A stretch of DNA of 34,202 nucleotides from Rhizoclosmatium globosum. Its lineage: Eukaryota; Chytridiomycota; Chytridiomycetes; Chytridiales; Chytriomycetaceae. Shown here piece after piece: positions 20,866 through 29,603 of the stretch (position 1 is its first letter; every line of letters starts with the position of its first letter). The stretch lies in assembly GCA_002104985.1 (NCBI GenBank), contig MCGO01000317.1:1-34202 (forward strand), given 5' to 3'. The translations under genes and the position numbers were made by a program. The notes below the pieces were generated by a model. That model saw only the letters and a program-made list of their open reading frames with translations, did not search any database and was not told where the DNA came from.

Positions 20866-21042
20866 ATGAAGGTCTTCGCCACTGTTCTTGCCCTCGCTGC
20901 TGCCGTCTCTGCCGTTGACGTTGCTGACGCTGCTGCCTCTGCCTCTGCCTCAGTTGCTGCCCCAACCACTGCTCTCTACTCTGGCGTTGCTTCCACTGCT
21001 GCCTTCGGAGCTGCCGCTGTCGTTGCTGTTGCCATGCTCTAA
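20866..21042 (+). CDS. Tiny Ala-rich secreted, possibly GPI-anchored protein (family member 3)
   Basis: A 58-residue single-exon protein. The start is the ATG at 20866, after an A-rich leader; a longer frame reaching upstream to 20761 is discarded because only this ATG opens a signal peptide (MKVFATVLALAAAVSAVDV). Signal and first mature residues match the 20051 gene almost residue by residue (LAxAAAVSA-xxVDVxDAAAS). The mature part is only about 20-25 residues, then TALYSGVASTAAFG leads into a hydrophobic end (AAAVVAVAML). This is the shortest member of the family. A 143-codon antisense frame across it is a shadow. Function is unknown. Confidence 0.78.
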   Translation: MKVFATVLALAAAVSAVDVADAAASASASVAAPTTALYSGVASTAAFGAAAVVAVAML

Positions 21043-21448
21043 ATGCGCTTTCAGTCCTGACTATACCGTCTCTCCTTTTCTCAGTTGAACTATTAGAGCG
21101 AACCTTCAAATAAAGTTCCATCTTATCAGTATCTTGTTGTTCCCTTCATCAGATTACTCATTCTCCATGTATGAACACACAACGATGAATGAAAGATGCC
21201 CTCAATACACAACCTGTGTTCATAGCCGTCTCCATAGAGTGGTTGATAATGATTCGATGTTTTTGATTGATGTTTTGATGAGTCATCCAACAACCCAAAG
21301 CGATTCATCATTCAACCCAACCACATATTCATCAAAGAGCTTCTTTTAATATCAAGTCATTCCCATTTCCAATAGATATCTTAAGGTCCCCAAATAAGGG
21401 ACTGATTCTCTCAAGCGAACCCCCAAAAAGTGCGCCCCTAATACCCCT
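21043..21448. other. Convergent intergenic region
   Basis: This is the tail-to-tail space between the 20866 gene (plus) and the NDUFAF5-like gene (minus, stop at 21449). It holds the AATAAA of the former at 21109-21114. A 71-codon open frame at 21134-21349 has no family features. Nothing else was seen. Confidence 0.5.
21109..21114 (+). terminator. AATAAA polyadenylation signal of the 20866 gene
   Basis: AATAAA 67 bp after the stop codon at 21042, in a context (TTCAAATAAAGTTCC) typical of a mammalian-like signal. Confidence 0.55.
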
Positions 21449-23078
21449 TCAATTGCTTGGATTCTCCAGTGTTTTGAGCGACACTTCTCCACTGCCTCGT
21501 TTTGCAGGCTTCGGCTGCGATGGATCCGGCTTCCACCCAATCTGATTCCATAATCAGTATTTCATGCAGAGGGGAAAATAAGGGTTCATGAGGTGAAACA
21601 CTCAAAAGCTGAAAGGTACGAACCATATATAGGATTTGGAATGTAGCTGGAATAGAACCATCTTCGTTTCCGTATACGGCTGTGGGTGTAAGACGTCATT
21701 AAGTGTCTGTGTTGTGTCGAATTTGGATGAAGGGGCATTCTTACATTTGTAGATTTCGGCGGCTGCATCAATTGTATCCCGTGTGAGGCCACCAGTACTA
21801 ATGAAGAGAATTTCGATAGTTAAACGATAGGTAAAGTAGAGTGTGGAGTGTGTGAACTAACCGGTTGAAGATAGCATTTCCTTCACCCATCGCACTCAAG
21901 TCCTGAATAAGTTCGTACATGGATGGATATCGCACAACTATTTCGTCCGTGTCGACTGGATGCGGTATGCGTGTGAGAAATTTCAGTATGTTGGGAAATG
22001 GCAGCATTCTTACGTGTTGTTAGCGTCAGACCGGCCCTGGACAAAAGAGACCCAAGATCGCGCAAATCTGGAATAGGATTTTGGAGTTAACTATAGTCAG
22101 AGTGTGAGGGAAGACAATGACACACCTGCCATAGGAGAAACGTGAGGGGCAACTCCACCCTCTCTTTCTACTTGAGCGAGTTGAAGAGAGGTTCTGAATG
22201 TAAAATATTAGTTGGAATATTCCAACATAATTACAGACGATGTAATACCTCAATTCGTAGAGAGTTTCGCCTCCAACCATGGCACCCAAGAAGGCACCAT
22301 CAGGTTTCAAACATTTTCGAATCTGAATCAATGTGCCTGAGAATATGGAAAGTAAGATGTCAGTGACTTAAATTCGGTCGAAAATAACTTCACCTGGCAA
22401 ATCATTAACCCAATGCATTGACATACTACTAAGTACGCAATCAAATGTGTCTTCGTGGAAAGGAAGGAATTCTTCGTCGGCGTGAATGCGTTCCGTTGAG
22501 ACTTTCGTGAAAGCGAATCAGTGTGAGGCATTGACAGGAATCAACGGCGAGAAAAAAGCCGAATTCGCATACCTTCATAAGTTTCGTTTTTATCACGGTA
22601 CAACATCTTTTCTAAATGAGTCGATCCAGAATCAGATGGATGGATTTCAAAGCAAGCACAGAGTGAACGAACCAGCTGAATCCAGCTGAACCAAGTGATC
22701 CATCATGTCTTTATCGACATACTTAATGATATGACCAGCGCCTGAACCGACATCGAGGACCTTCGGAAAGCGGCGTTTGATGTCCTACCAACTGTGTGTT
22801 AGGGACGGCACACCAATTGAATCCCAGCGCACCAGCAATCGATCGACGAGTCTGTCAGCCACCTCGTCTCTCAAGTAATCAAAAGTCTTTGAGTCGGAGC
22901 GCAGGGCACTCGCGTTTCTCTGGATTACTTTCACGTTTCTGTCGAATACTTTCATCGCGGCCGGGATTGTGTGTGTCGATGGCTTTGTTGGTGGTGGAAG
23001 CGGCGCCTCGGTTGAGAAGGATCGGCTGAGCGTTCGTTGGACGAGCGCGGCGGTGGTGGTGGTTCGTAGGCGGTTCAT
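21449..23078 (-). CDS. NDUFAF5: NDUFAF5-like mitochondrial complex I assembly methyltransferase/hydroxylase
   Basis: Eleven exons (22833-23078, 22673-22784, 22573-22611, 22394-22501, 22249-22336, 22126-22193, 22014-22067, 21862-21955, 21745-21797, 21624-21679, 21449-21541) join in frame to 336 residues. NDUFAF5 is a SAM-fold protein of the mitochondrial matrix that hydroxylates an arginine of the NDUFS7 subunit early in complex I assembly. The N-terminus ([20 protein letters not shown]) is a presequence. Family marks in order: [32 protein letters not shown] motif [12 protein letters not shown] (about residue 90), [72 protein letters not shown]-like [11 protein letters not shown] and the C-terminal [20 protein letters not shown]. 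The third exon is only 39 bp. Introns are 48-82 bp. No frame break. The start is 54 bp from the prefoldin gene start. Confidence 0.93.
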
Positions 23079-23132
23079 TTCTTTAAAGGAAAGAAGAAGG
23101 AGAAAAAGTAACTTTGAAAAGAAAACAGAGAA
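23079..23132. promoter_or_regulatory. 54-bp divergent promoter
   Basis: The two start codons of the NDUFAF5-like (minus) and prefoldin 2 (plus) genes are 54 bp apart. The spacer is A/G-rich on the plus strand (GAAAGAAGAAGGAGAAAAAG near 23089-23108) with no TATA box. The two transcripts probably share one core promoter region or overlap; this is inferred from the arrangement. Confidence 0.6.
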
Positions 23133-23935
23133 ATGAGCTCGGCTGCGGAAAAGGCTCAACGTCCTACTGACCAGGAAATCGTGGCTCAGGTGATTGATTG
23201 ATGTGGTTGTGGTTGTGGTTGTGGTTGTGATTGGAGGGATGCATTCAACTGCTTTGGCTGCAGCGACCTTCCACCCCCTGTCCACTTTAGTACACGCATC
23301 CTCACTGTCTACAACTAACACCTCTCACCTAGTTCAACTCAATGAAGCAGGAGCTGCAGGCTATTGCGAGCAAACTCGGCGAACTCGAACAGGAGAAGGA
23401 CGAGCACAAGTAAAGCCCCGCTAACACTTTATCTTTGAGAGCGCGCTTAACGACTGAATTCCAGGATGGTCGTTGACACAATGGTTCCTTTAAACGGAGA
23501 CAGAAAATGCTTCAGATTGATTAATGGTATTTTGGTGGAGCGAACTGTTGGCGATGTGTTGCCAACTCTCAAGCAAAATATGGACAACGTGAGTATTTGC
23601 ATTCAGGGCGTTTTAGAGTCATTCAATATAAACGAGGATGGATTTGGGTGTCGAGCCTTTGGATTGCTTGGAAGGGCATGAAAAACGCTTGAAGTCAACG
23701 AAAGGCGCTACCACAAACTCACTCGAATCAATATCACAACTTTTGAGTGAAAGTCAGTCTAATCTATGGATTCAGATTGACAAGCTTGTACAGCAACTGG
23801 TGCAGTCATACAAAAAGAAGGAGGAAGATTTCATGGCATACCAGGTAAATACTATCTGTCTTTCGTATTCGCTTCGTTCAACTCCTCTATTCTATTACAT
23901 AGAAAAAATGGAACATCCAAGTCAAACCTCAATAG
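23133..23935 (+). CDS. PFDN2: Prefoldin subunit 2
   Basis: Five exons (23133-23189, 23333-23409, 23465-23588, 23776-23844, 23903-23935) join in frame to 119 residues, the usual size for this beta-type subunit. Prefoldin is a cytosolic hexamer that carries unfolded actin and tubulin to the chaperonin CCT. The N-terminal helix (PTDQEIVAQ / FNSMKQELQAIASKLGELEQ) is followed by the conserved hairpin region RKCFRLINGILVERTVGDVL and the C-terminal helix DKLVQQLVQSYKKKEEDF ending in KKWNIQVKP. The first intron (143 bp) carries a GTGGTT repeat and the third is 187 bp; both are long for this locus. The gene ends tail-to-tail with an ankyrin gene. Confidence 0.93.
23203..23229. repeat. GTGGTT hexanucleotide repeat in prefoldin intron 1
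   Basis: Four and a half tandem copies of GTGGTT, 13 bp after the first donor site of the prefoldin 2 gene. It is non-coding and may account for the unusual length of that intron. Confidence 0.8.
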
Positions 23936-23967
23936 TTCATTTCACGGGAATGAATATCCAATAGGTC

Positions 23968-23973
23968 AATAAA
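23968..23973 (+). terminator. AATAAA polyadenylation signal of prefoldin 2
   Basis: AATAAA followed by an A run, 32 bp after the stop codon at 23935, in the 160-bp tail-to-tail space before the ankyrin gene. Confidence 0.5.
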
Positions 23974-24096
23974 AAAAACCATATGTATTGTAATATCGCT
24001 GTTGCAATCTGTAATTCTTGTAATGAGAAACTGTCGAGCACTTGAATTGATATTGATGGAACGAGTAGTTCAGATATATATAATGATTCCACCATT

Positions 24097-25206
24097 TTAT
24101 TCCACCATTTCATCTAATTCCGCCTCCAAGAATTTCACAATAGCGACAGAGTTGTGTGTTTTTGCTAACTCAATCCAGTCTCGTGTTTGTTGTACCGACA
24201 CCAGAGTCCTTGGATCGTTCCAAAGCAATCGAACTATTTCGATGTGCCCCTTCAAAATTGCACATGAAAGCGGTCGACTAGTGAAAACGTTTGGTAATGC
24301 CCGTTCATCCAACAAAATTAGTTTCACAATATCCGTCCATCCCCACGACGAAGCTGAGCAGAGACATGAATTTAGGTTCCGTTGCGACATACGACCGTCT
24401 TGAAGAAGTAAAGTGACTATATCCAGGCGATCAGCCTTGAAAACTGATGTTAAATCAATCGCGGCTGGATTCGCGCGTCCATCTGTCAAGAACAGTTGAA
24501 CGATCCGAATATATCCCATTTCACATGCTGCACCAAGTGCGCCAGATGGAGGGCTTTTTGAGGGAACTGATAATAACACTCGCGTGATGTCCACGAGGTT
24601 GTAAGTTACTGCTTCGTAGAATATGGAGTTGAAACCAGTGTCGTTGAACACCTCTTCATTAGCCTTCGATAGTAACATTTGCAAGATTGTGGCATGGTTT
24701 CCTGTTACAGCGAAATGTACGGATGTGAAGGTTGGAGACACGCCTGGTTTTGTAAGGAGAAGTTCGACTACTTCAGTGTCACCGTTGCAGGACGCCCAGT
24801 TTAATGCACGGTTGTCTTGTACTGATGGATTGAATCCATGGTGTAGAAGCAGGTTGAAGAGGAGTGTTGCCCTGTCATGAGGAAGACGCCAGTAACTCGG
24901 ATCGTCATCCAAATAATGTGGCAGTGTTCTAATCAATTCACCGTATATGGCGGCCTGGTAGGGGAGAGGAAGGCAGGGCCAATGTGTAGGTTCGATGTCA
25001 CAGGCTTCCAAGTAATGCCATAAAGACTCCCATTCGGAGATCTTGTATTGGTGTAGGAGGTGTTTGTAGGCAAAGGGGTAACTGTGGAAGATCAGAGAGT
25101 GAAAGAGATGTCTGGATGATAGGCAAACCTCTATGAGGTTAATATCGATCGGGAGGTATATAAGGATATTGGATCCAAGCTCTGAAGGCAGGGATTGTAG
25201 TGACAT
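24097..25206 (-). CDS. F-box-like/ankyrin repeat protein A
   Basis: Single exon, 369 residues from the ATG at 25206, chosen because it aligns with the start of the neighbouring duplicate (MSLQSLP against MSLQTLP); an ATG 18 codons upstream is less likely. The N-terminus LPSELGSNILIYLPIDINLIEVCLSS has the spacing of an F-box, which would recruit SKP1. From about residue 125 come degenerate ankyrin repeats (DNRALNWASCNGDTEVVELL, then NHATILQMLLSKA, then GHIEIVRLLWND). Many positions are degenerate and the DGRxxP pieces recur. If the F-box reading is right it would be a substrate adaptor of an SCF ligase, with ankyrin repeats binding the target; no target is indicated. Its duplicate lies 160 bp upstream on the same strand. 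Confidence 0.8.
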   Translation of the reverse strand: MSLQSLPSELGSNILIYLPIDINLIEVCLSSRHLFHSLIFHSYPFAYKHLLHQYKISEWESLWHYLEACDIEPTHWPCLPLPYQAAIYGELIRTLPHYLDDDPSYWRLPHDRATLLFNLLLHHGFNPSVQDNRALNWASCNGDTEVVELLLTKPGVSPTFTSVHFAVTGNHATILQMLLSKANEEVFNDTGFNSIFYEAVTYNLVDITRVLLSVPSKSPPSGALGAACEMGYIRIVQLFLTDGRANPAAIDLTSVFKADRLDIVTLLLQDGRMSQRNLNSCLCSASSWGWTDIVKLILLDERALPNVFTSRPLSCAILKGHIEIVRLLWNDPRTLVSVQQTRDWIELAKTHNSVAIVKFLEAELDEMVE

Positions 25207-25366
25207 TGTGTGGCAGTGTACTAGTGTTGGTGTGGTTTCAAACTTGAATTTGGTGGACAACCACTGTCACAATACCATCTCACTCAAGAATTGTGCTTTA
25301 TTAGTTTCCTTTGATTTCTTCCGTTCCCTTCATCCTAATAGGCTTAATAAACTGGAATCACGACGA

Positions 25367-26464
25367 TTATTCCTCCATTTCCCTTAGTTTAGACTCTAAG
25401 AAACTTGCAATTGCATTGAAACTGTGAGTTTTCGCCGATGCAAGCCATTCTTTCGCTTCTTTTGCCCTAACAGATGTCCTTGAATCGTTCCAGAGCATTT
25501 GAACCACCTCAAGATGTCCCTTCTTGATTGCCCGTGGAAGAGACCGACTTGGATCTGCACGTTCATCCAATAAAGCAAGCTCCACACATTCTGTCCAGCC
25601 ACAAGTCGATGCCGCCTTAAGACTGGCATGCAGATTTTGTTCTGATAGACGACCATCTTTGAGCAGTAAGGCAACAAAGTCACGCCGCTCAGGCTGGAAC
25701 ATGGGACTAAAATCCATTTCGGATGGTTGTGCACGACCATCCTTTAACAACAGTTCTAGAATATCCAAGTCTACCACATCGCATGCTATATCAAGAACAT
25801 CAGGCGGGGGAGTTACAGACGGAACTGTCAATAACAGACGTACAACTTCGTGATATCTAGATGTTATTGCAACGAGGAATAGTTGGTCAAAATCCGTATC
25901 GCTCAATGCATCGTCAGTGGCCTTTGCCAGAAGCATTTGCAGGATCGTAGCGTGGTTATTGCAGGCGGCATCCTCCAGAGCGAGTGAGGTTGGAAACACC
26001 TCTGGATATGTGAGGAGACGTTCGACTACTTCAGTATGGCCATTGTAGGATGCCCAGAATAATGCGCGATTGTCACAAACGGATGGATTGAATCCGTGTT
26101 GGAGGAGAACGTCAAAAACAAGATACGCTCTTTGGTTTGTAAGCATATAAGCACTTGGCTCCTCTCCCATATAGGGTGGAGGATCACAGATTAATTCAGC
26201 ATATATGGCAGCCTGGTATGGGAGAGGAAGATGGGGCCAGTGGATGGATTCCATATCAGCTATTTCTAAGTATTGCCAAAGAGACTCCTCGTTAAAAGCT
26301 TCGCATTGGTGGAGGAGGTGTTTGAGGGCGAAGGGGAAGCTGTTGAAGATGAGGGGGTAAAAGAGGTGTTTCGAGGCAAGCCCAACCTCGACGAGGTTTT
26401 TGTCGACTGGAAGATGGATTAGAATTTCAGGACCTAGTTCCGGTGGAAGGGTTTGCAGGGACAT
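25367..26464 (-). CDS. F-box-like/ankyrin repeat protein B (tandem duplicate)
   Basis: Single exon, 365 residues from the ATG at 26464; a start 7 codons upstream is also open. It parallels the 24097-25206 protein along its whole length: LPPELGPEILIHLPVDKNLVEV at the F-box-like start, then LPLPYQAAIYAELI, LLQHGFNPSVCDNRALFWAS, NHATILQMLLAKA, LLKDGR repeats and the C-terminal GHLEVVQMLWNDSRTSV. Divergence is spread evenly and both frames are intact, so both copies are probably functional and the duplication is not recent. Its 5' end faces a third ankyrin gene across 324 bp. Confidence 0.8.
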   Translation of the reverse strand: MSLQTLPPELGPEILIHLPVDKNLVEVGLASKHLFYPLIFNSFPFALKHLLHQCEAFNEESLWQYLEIADMESIHWPHLPLPYQAAIYAELICDPPPYMGEEPSAYMLTNQRAYLVFDVLLQHGFNPSVCDNRALFWASYNGHTEVVERLLTYPEVFPTSLALEDAACNNHATILQMLLAKATDDALSDTDFDQLFLVAITSRYHEVVRLLLTVPSVTPPPDVLDIACDVVDLDILELLLKDGRAQPSEMDFSPMFQPERRDFVALLLKDGRLSEQNLHASLKAASTCGWTECVELALLDERADPSRSLPRAIKKGHLEVVQMLWNDSRTSVRAKEAKEWLASAKTHSFNAIASFLESKLREMEE

Positions 26465-26788
26465 TGCCAAGACAAGTGCGCACAATTTGTATTTTTCAAT
26501 TATTTAGGTGATGGAAGAAGGAAAGGCAGATAAATCTTGACCTGTTTCTCTGCATTCTATTCAGATGGTGATATCGAACGGGCAGATCCCAGAGCAGATC
26601 CCAATATTTTCAAAGGTCGTCTTATTTCATTTGCAATTACGTCAGCACCTTAAAATACTCTGGAATTATCCTAGGCTATAGCAAAACAGACACGAGATTG
26701 GATTGGGGTCGCGAAAAAAAGGCAATTGCAAAATCCTTGGAATCAAAGCTGTTATGTTGGATTAAAGTTCAGAATATTTGATTTCAGA
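26465..26788. other. Divergent intergenic region between two ankyrin genes
   Basis: It should hold the promoters of the minus-strand duplicate (ATG 26464) and the plus-strand ankyrin gene (ATG 26789). It is AT-rich. The plus frame stays open from 26726, but that start lacks a good context and the text before MEEEER looks non-coding. No TATA box is convincing. Confidence 0.45.
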
Positions 26789-28108
26789 ATGGAAGAGGAA
26801 GAGCGGTCACCACCACCACCCAAACCAACCCTCACAACCCTCCCTTACGAGATCCTCGCATTGATACTCAGGAAACTGACAATTCAACGGCGAGTCTCCG
26901 TCCTCTCTTCAAACAAATACCTGTATACATCCCAATCACTTCACTCCGAACTCATCTTCCGTGAGCGGCCCTTCCGATTCGAATACCTTGCTGCATCTGG
27001 AAACACTGCGCACCTCCTCCTTCACCATGGCCAGGTGGTTACCCGCTTGAATGAATGCACCGAGTGTTGTCGGGACACGCTGGCGCTGCTGCCGTACCTC
27101 AACTCGAAGCTGTACTCGATTGCTGCGCGGAATGGGATGTTGGAGTTTATGGTGCTGTTGAGGAAGTTGCATCCTGGTGTGGCCTTGAGTCGAGGGATGA
27201 TTGATGATGCTGCGGAGGGTGGGCATTTAGGGGTTATTCAGGCTTTGGTTGGAGGAGATTCGCGGCTTTGTTTGGATTCGTTGGTTGGCGGTGGTGGTGG
27301 TAGTGATGTTGGTGGTGGTGGACAGGAACGTATTTTGGATTGGAGGGGGTTCACGAAAGGGAATGCGCTTTCTCGAGCTGCGGCGGAAGGGCATTTGGAG
27401 ACCGTGCAGTGGGTTCTTGAACATAGTGTGGGGCTGGTATCTGTAGATGAGGATCGGGAGAGGAGAAAAGTGGTGTTAAGGGAAGCGGTAGATCTTGCAG
27501 CTGGAAATGGGCATTTGGAAGTTGTTGAGTGGGTTGTTGGAGTTTGGGTACGGGATATGGGAGATGTCGTTGTTGGCAGTACAGGTATCGGGGTGCAGGA
27601 AGGAAAGAAGAAGCCAACTGCTGTTCCAGTGGTGCCGTACGAGGAAAGAAATCTGCCATGCACGAGTAAGGCGCTGGATATGGCAGCAAAGAATGGTCAT
27701 TTTCCAGTTGTGCAGTACTTGCATAAAGTCTTGCAGGCGCCTTGCACAAAGGCTGCGATGGATCAGGCAGCTGGGCACGGGCACCTTGAAATTGTACAGT
27801 TTCTCCACCGATATCGCAATGAAGGTGGGACAGCAAAGGGAATGGATTTCGCGTGTTTGAGGAATCATCTATCGGTAGTCAAATGGTTACACGAAAATCG
27901 GAAAGAAGGATGCACAATTGACGCGTTGAACTACGCTGCAAGTCGAGGAAATCTCAAAATTGTCCAGTTTTTGGTCAAGTGCAGGCGAGAGGGTAAAGTG
28001 AGTGATGCCATAAAGTTTTCTCAAAAGGGAGGACATTCTGCTGTGACTGGGTTCTTGCTTGATTGTGAAAAGAGAGGGAGTTCGGCGAATGGGAAGGGCC
28101 GACGATAA
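26789..28108 (+). CDS. F-box-like/ankyrin repeat protein C
   Basis: Single exon, 439 residues from the ATG at 26789 (MEEEERSPPPPK). The segment TLPYEILALILRKLTIQRRVSVLSS is F-box-like. Ankyrin-type helices follow: NGMLEFMVLLRKL, GHLGVIQALV, GHLETVQWVLEH, GHLEVVEWVV, GHFPVVQYLHKV, GHLEIVQFLHRY, NHLSVVKWLHEN, GNLKIVQFLVKC and GHSAVTGFLL. These are the short GHLxVVxxLH units common in large ankyrin families of early-diverging fungi and protists. A Gly-rich insert (about residues 170-185) and a linker near 270 separate the repeats. It is not a close copy of the two neighbouring genes. The coding strand switches from C-rich to G-rich near 27080. Confidence 0.82.
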   Translation: MEEEERSPPPPKPTLTTLPYEILALILRKLTIQRRVSVLSSNKYLYTSQSLHSELIFRERPFRFEYLAASGNTAHLLLHHGQVVTRLNECTECCRDTLALLPYLNSKLYSIAARNGMLEFMVLLRKLHPGVALSRGMIDDAAEGGHLGVIQALVGGDSRLCLDSLVGGGGGSDVGGGGQERILDWRGFTKGNALSRAAAEGHLETVQWVLEHSVGLVSVDEDRERRKVVLREAVDLAAGNGHLEVVEWVVGVWVRDMGDVVVGSTGIGVQEGKKKPTAVPVVPYEERNLPCTSKALDMAAKNGHFPVVQYLHKVLQAPCTKAAMDQAAGHGHLEIVQFLHRYRNEGGTAKGMDFACLRNHLSVVKWLHENRKEGCTIDALNYAASRGNLKIVQFLVKCRREGKVSDAIKFSQKGGHSAVTGFLLDCEKRGSSANGKGRR

Positions 28109-28279
28109 TGTAAATAGTAGAATACAACGTAATTTACGATACTTTATTGAAACAACAACATTGTTGAGAAACAACAGACAGGAAGCCAAAATATGAACAG
28201 AAAATAACTCAAAATATAACTCAAAATATGACTGAAATAGGCATTGAAGAACTTCACGCTTCCTGATTAAGGAATAATC

Positions 28280-29603
28280 TTACTTCTTCTTCTTGTTCTT
28301 GTTCTTATTGCCACCCATCATATTTTTGAAACCTTCCAGTCCCCCCTTCTTTCCTCCAGCAGAAGAGGCAGACGATGCTGTGGCAGGAGTTGTCTCAGCA
28401 ACAGGTGATGGCGCATCAGACTTTTTGAACAAGTTGGATGCTCTTTGTGCCAATGAAGGAGAAGTCTTCTTTTCCGATGAGTTGATAGAGCTTGTATCTT
28501 TGATGGTAGGAGTAGTAGGTGATGCAACGGCTGCAACAGGCGTGGAAACGACAATTGGAGTTGATGGCTTTTGTACAGCTGCAATGACCGATGGAATGAT
28601 GGGAACGGTTGCGGATTCCTTTGAAACAACTGGCTCAACAGCCTTCTTTCCAGCCACAACTTGTTCCACCTTTTCAGCAACCTTCTTTGAAGCTTGTTCA
28701 ACCTTTTCAACAATCTTCTTTGCGACAACGGTGGGTTCCACTTTGGATTCCACAGTCTTCTTTTCAACGACTTCCACTTTTGGCACGACAACGTCAACAG
28801 CGGCAATCTGCTCCGACTTAACATCCTCGACCACTTTAAGCTGTCCGGCTTCAACATTCTGAATCACAGGCGTAGGTTTGGTCTCTTCAACCTTTGGCTC
28901 AACTTTCTGCACCTCTGCCGGTTGAACAGTGACTGTAGATTCAGCGGCGACAGCAACAGTCTCAACAGTCTCAACAAAAGCAATCACAGGTTGAACAGCT
29001 GGAGCGACGCGGACAGGCTCAGTAGGAATGAAAGTAAACACATTGTTTTCGTTTCCATGATCATCAAACTGAGTTGGGTTTGCAGCCGAAGTCTTCCAGA
29101 CGCCATCAACGACAAACTGTTGAGTAGAATATGAGTTAGCGATAAGCAATCGGTTCAATTTGAGAAGGAAGAGATCGAAAAAGCCGAACTTCTTATCATT
29201 TGATTTGATTCCCACCAACCAACACTTGCCTTGTACATGATTCTGTCACCGGGCTGCACGGAATCGTCGAGAAGGACTTTTGCAGACTAGAAAGAAAGAG
29301 AGAATGTCAGCGAATGATTTGGGGATGAGCAAATCAGGGTTATCAATCAGGGTGTTTCCTGCTGCGCACCAACAAGCAAGTGCAAGTGCAACTAGAAAGA
29401 GAGCTACTCACAAAGAGTGATCCATCTGCATTCTTCTCGAGTTCGATGCTCTGGGCCCACGAATCAAACTCGCCCGTGACAACAACCCGATCCGTGGGAC
29501 CACTCGCCGTCCATTCAAAGACGGCGATCTTACGCCCGGCCTTTGATGCACTTTGGTGGTGTTGGTTGAGTTCGAGCGACGGGGCTGTGGCGGTTGGGTT
29601 CAT
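28280..29603 (-). CDS. CBM48 (AMPK-type glycogen-binding) protein, Mdg1/Crp1-like
   Basis: Three exons (29412-29603, 29230-29286, 28280-29116) join in frame to 361 residues. The ATG at 29603 is used; the frame is open further upstream but without an ATG. The N-terminal domain (about residues 20-110) is AMPK1_CBM/CBM48: KIAVFEWTASGPTDRVVVTG, EFDSWAQSIELEKN, then across two introns MYKFVVDGVWKTS and DDHGNENNVF. This fold binds glycogen-like glucans in AMPK-beta; the fungal proteins Mdg1 and Crp1 carry it at the N-terminus with a low-complexity tail, as here. The tail is Val/Glu/Lys-rich with heptad-like pieces (KKIVEKVEQASKKVAEKVEQ) and ends in a basic KNKNKKKK. The second intron begins with GC, not GT. 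A TATAAAA lies upstream. Confidence 0.85.
29117..29229 (-). other. GC-AG intron of the CBM48 gene
   Basis: The exon ends ATGTACAAG and the intron starts GCAAGT; the acceptor is CTCAACAG. Only this junction restores the strongly conserved MYKFVVDGVW of the CBM48 fold. The nearest GT (4 bases further in) gives a stop within three codons. All other introns read in the window begin with GT. Confidence 0.8.

Noticed and set aside
20690..21121. 143-codon minus-strand Gln/Arg-rich frame
   Set aside because: Reverse of GCT/GCC-rich codons of the 20866 gene; Gln/Arg runs are a translation artefact.
21134..21349. 71-codon plus-strand frame in the convergent spacer
   Set aside because: No recognisable feature and it lies in the 3' UTR region beyond the AATAAA of the 20866 gene.
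24097..28108. Possibility that the ankyrin cluster came from a mobile element or bacterial transfer
   Set aside because: No terminal repeats, transposase or composition change beyond the skew switch; ankyrin families are common in early-diverging fungi.
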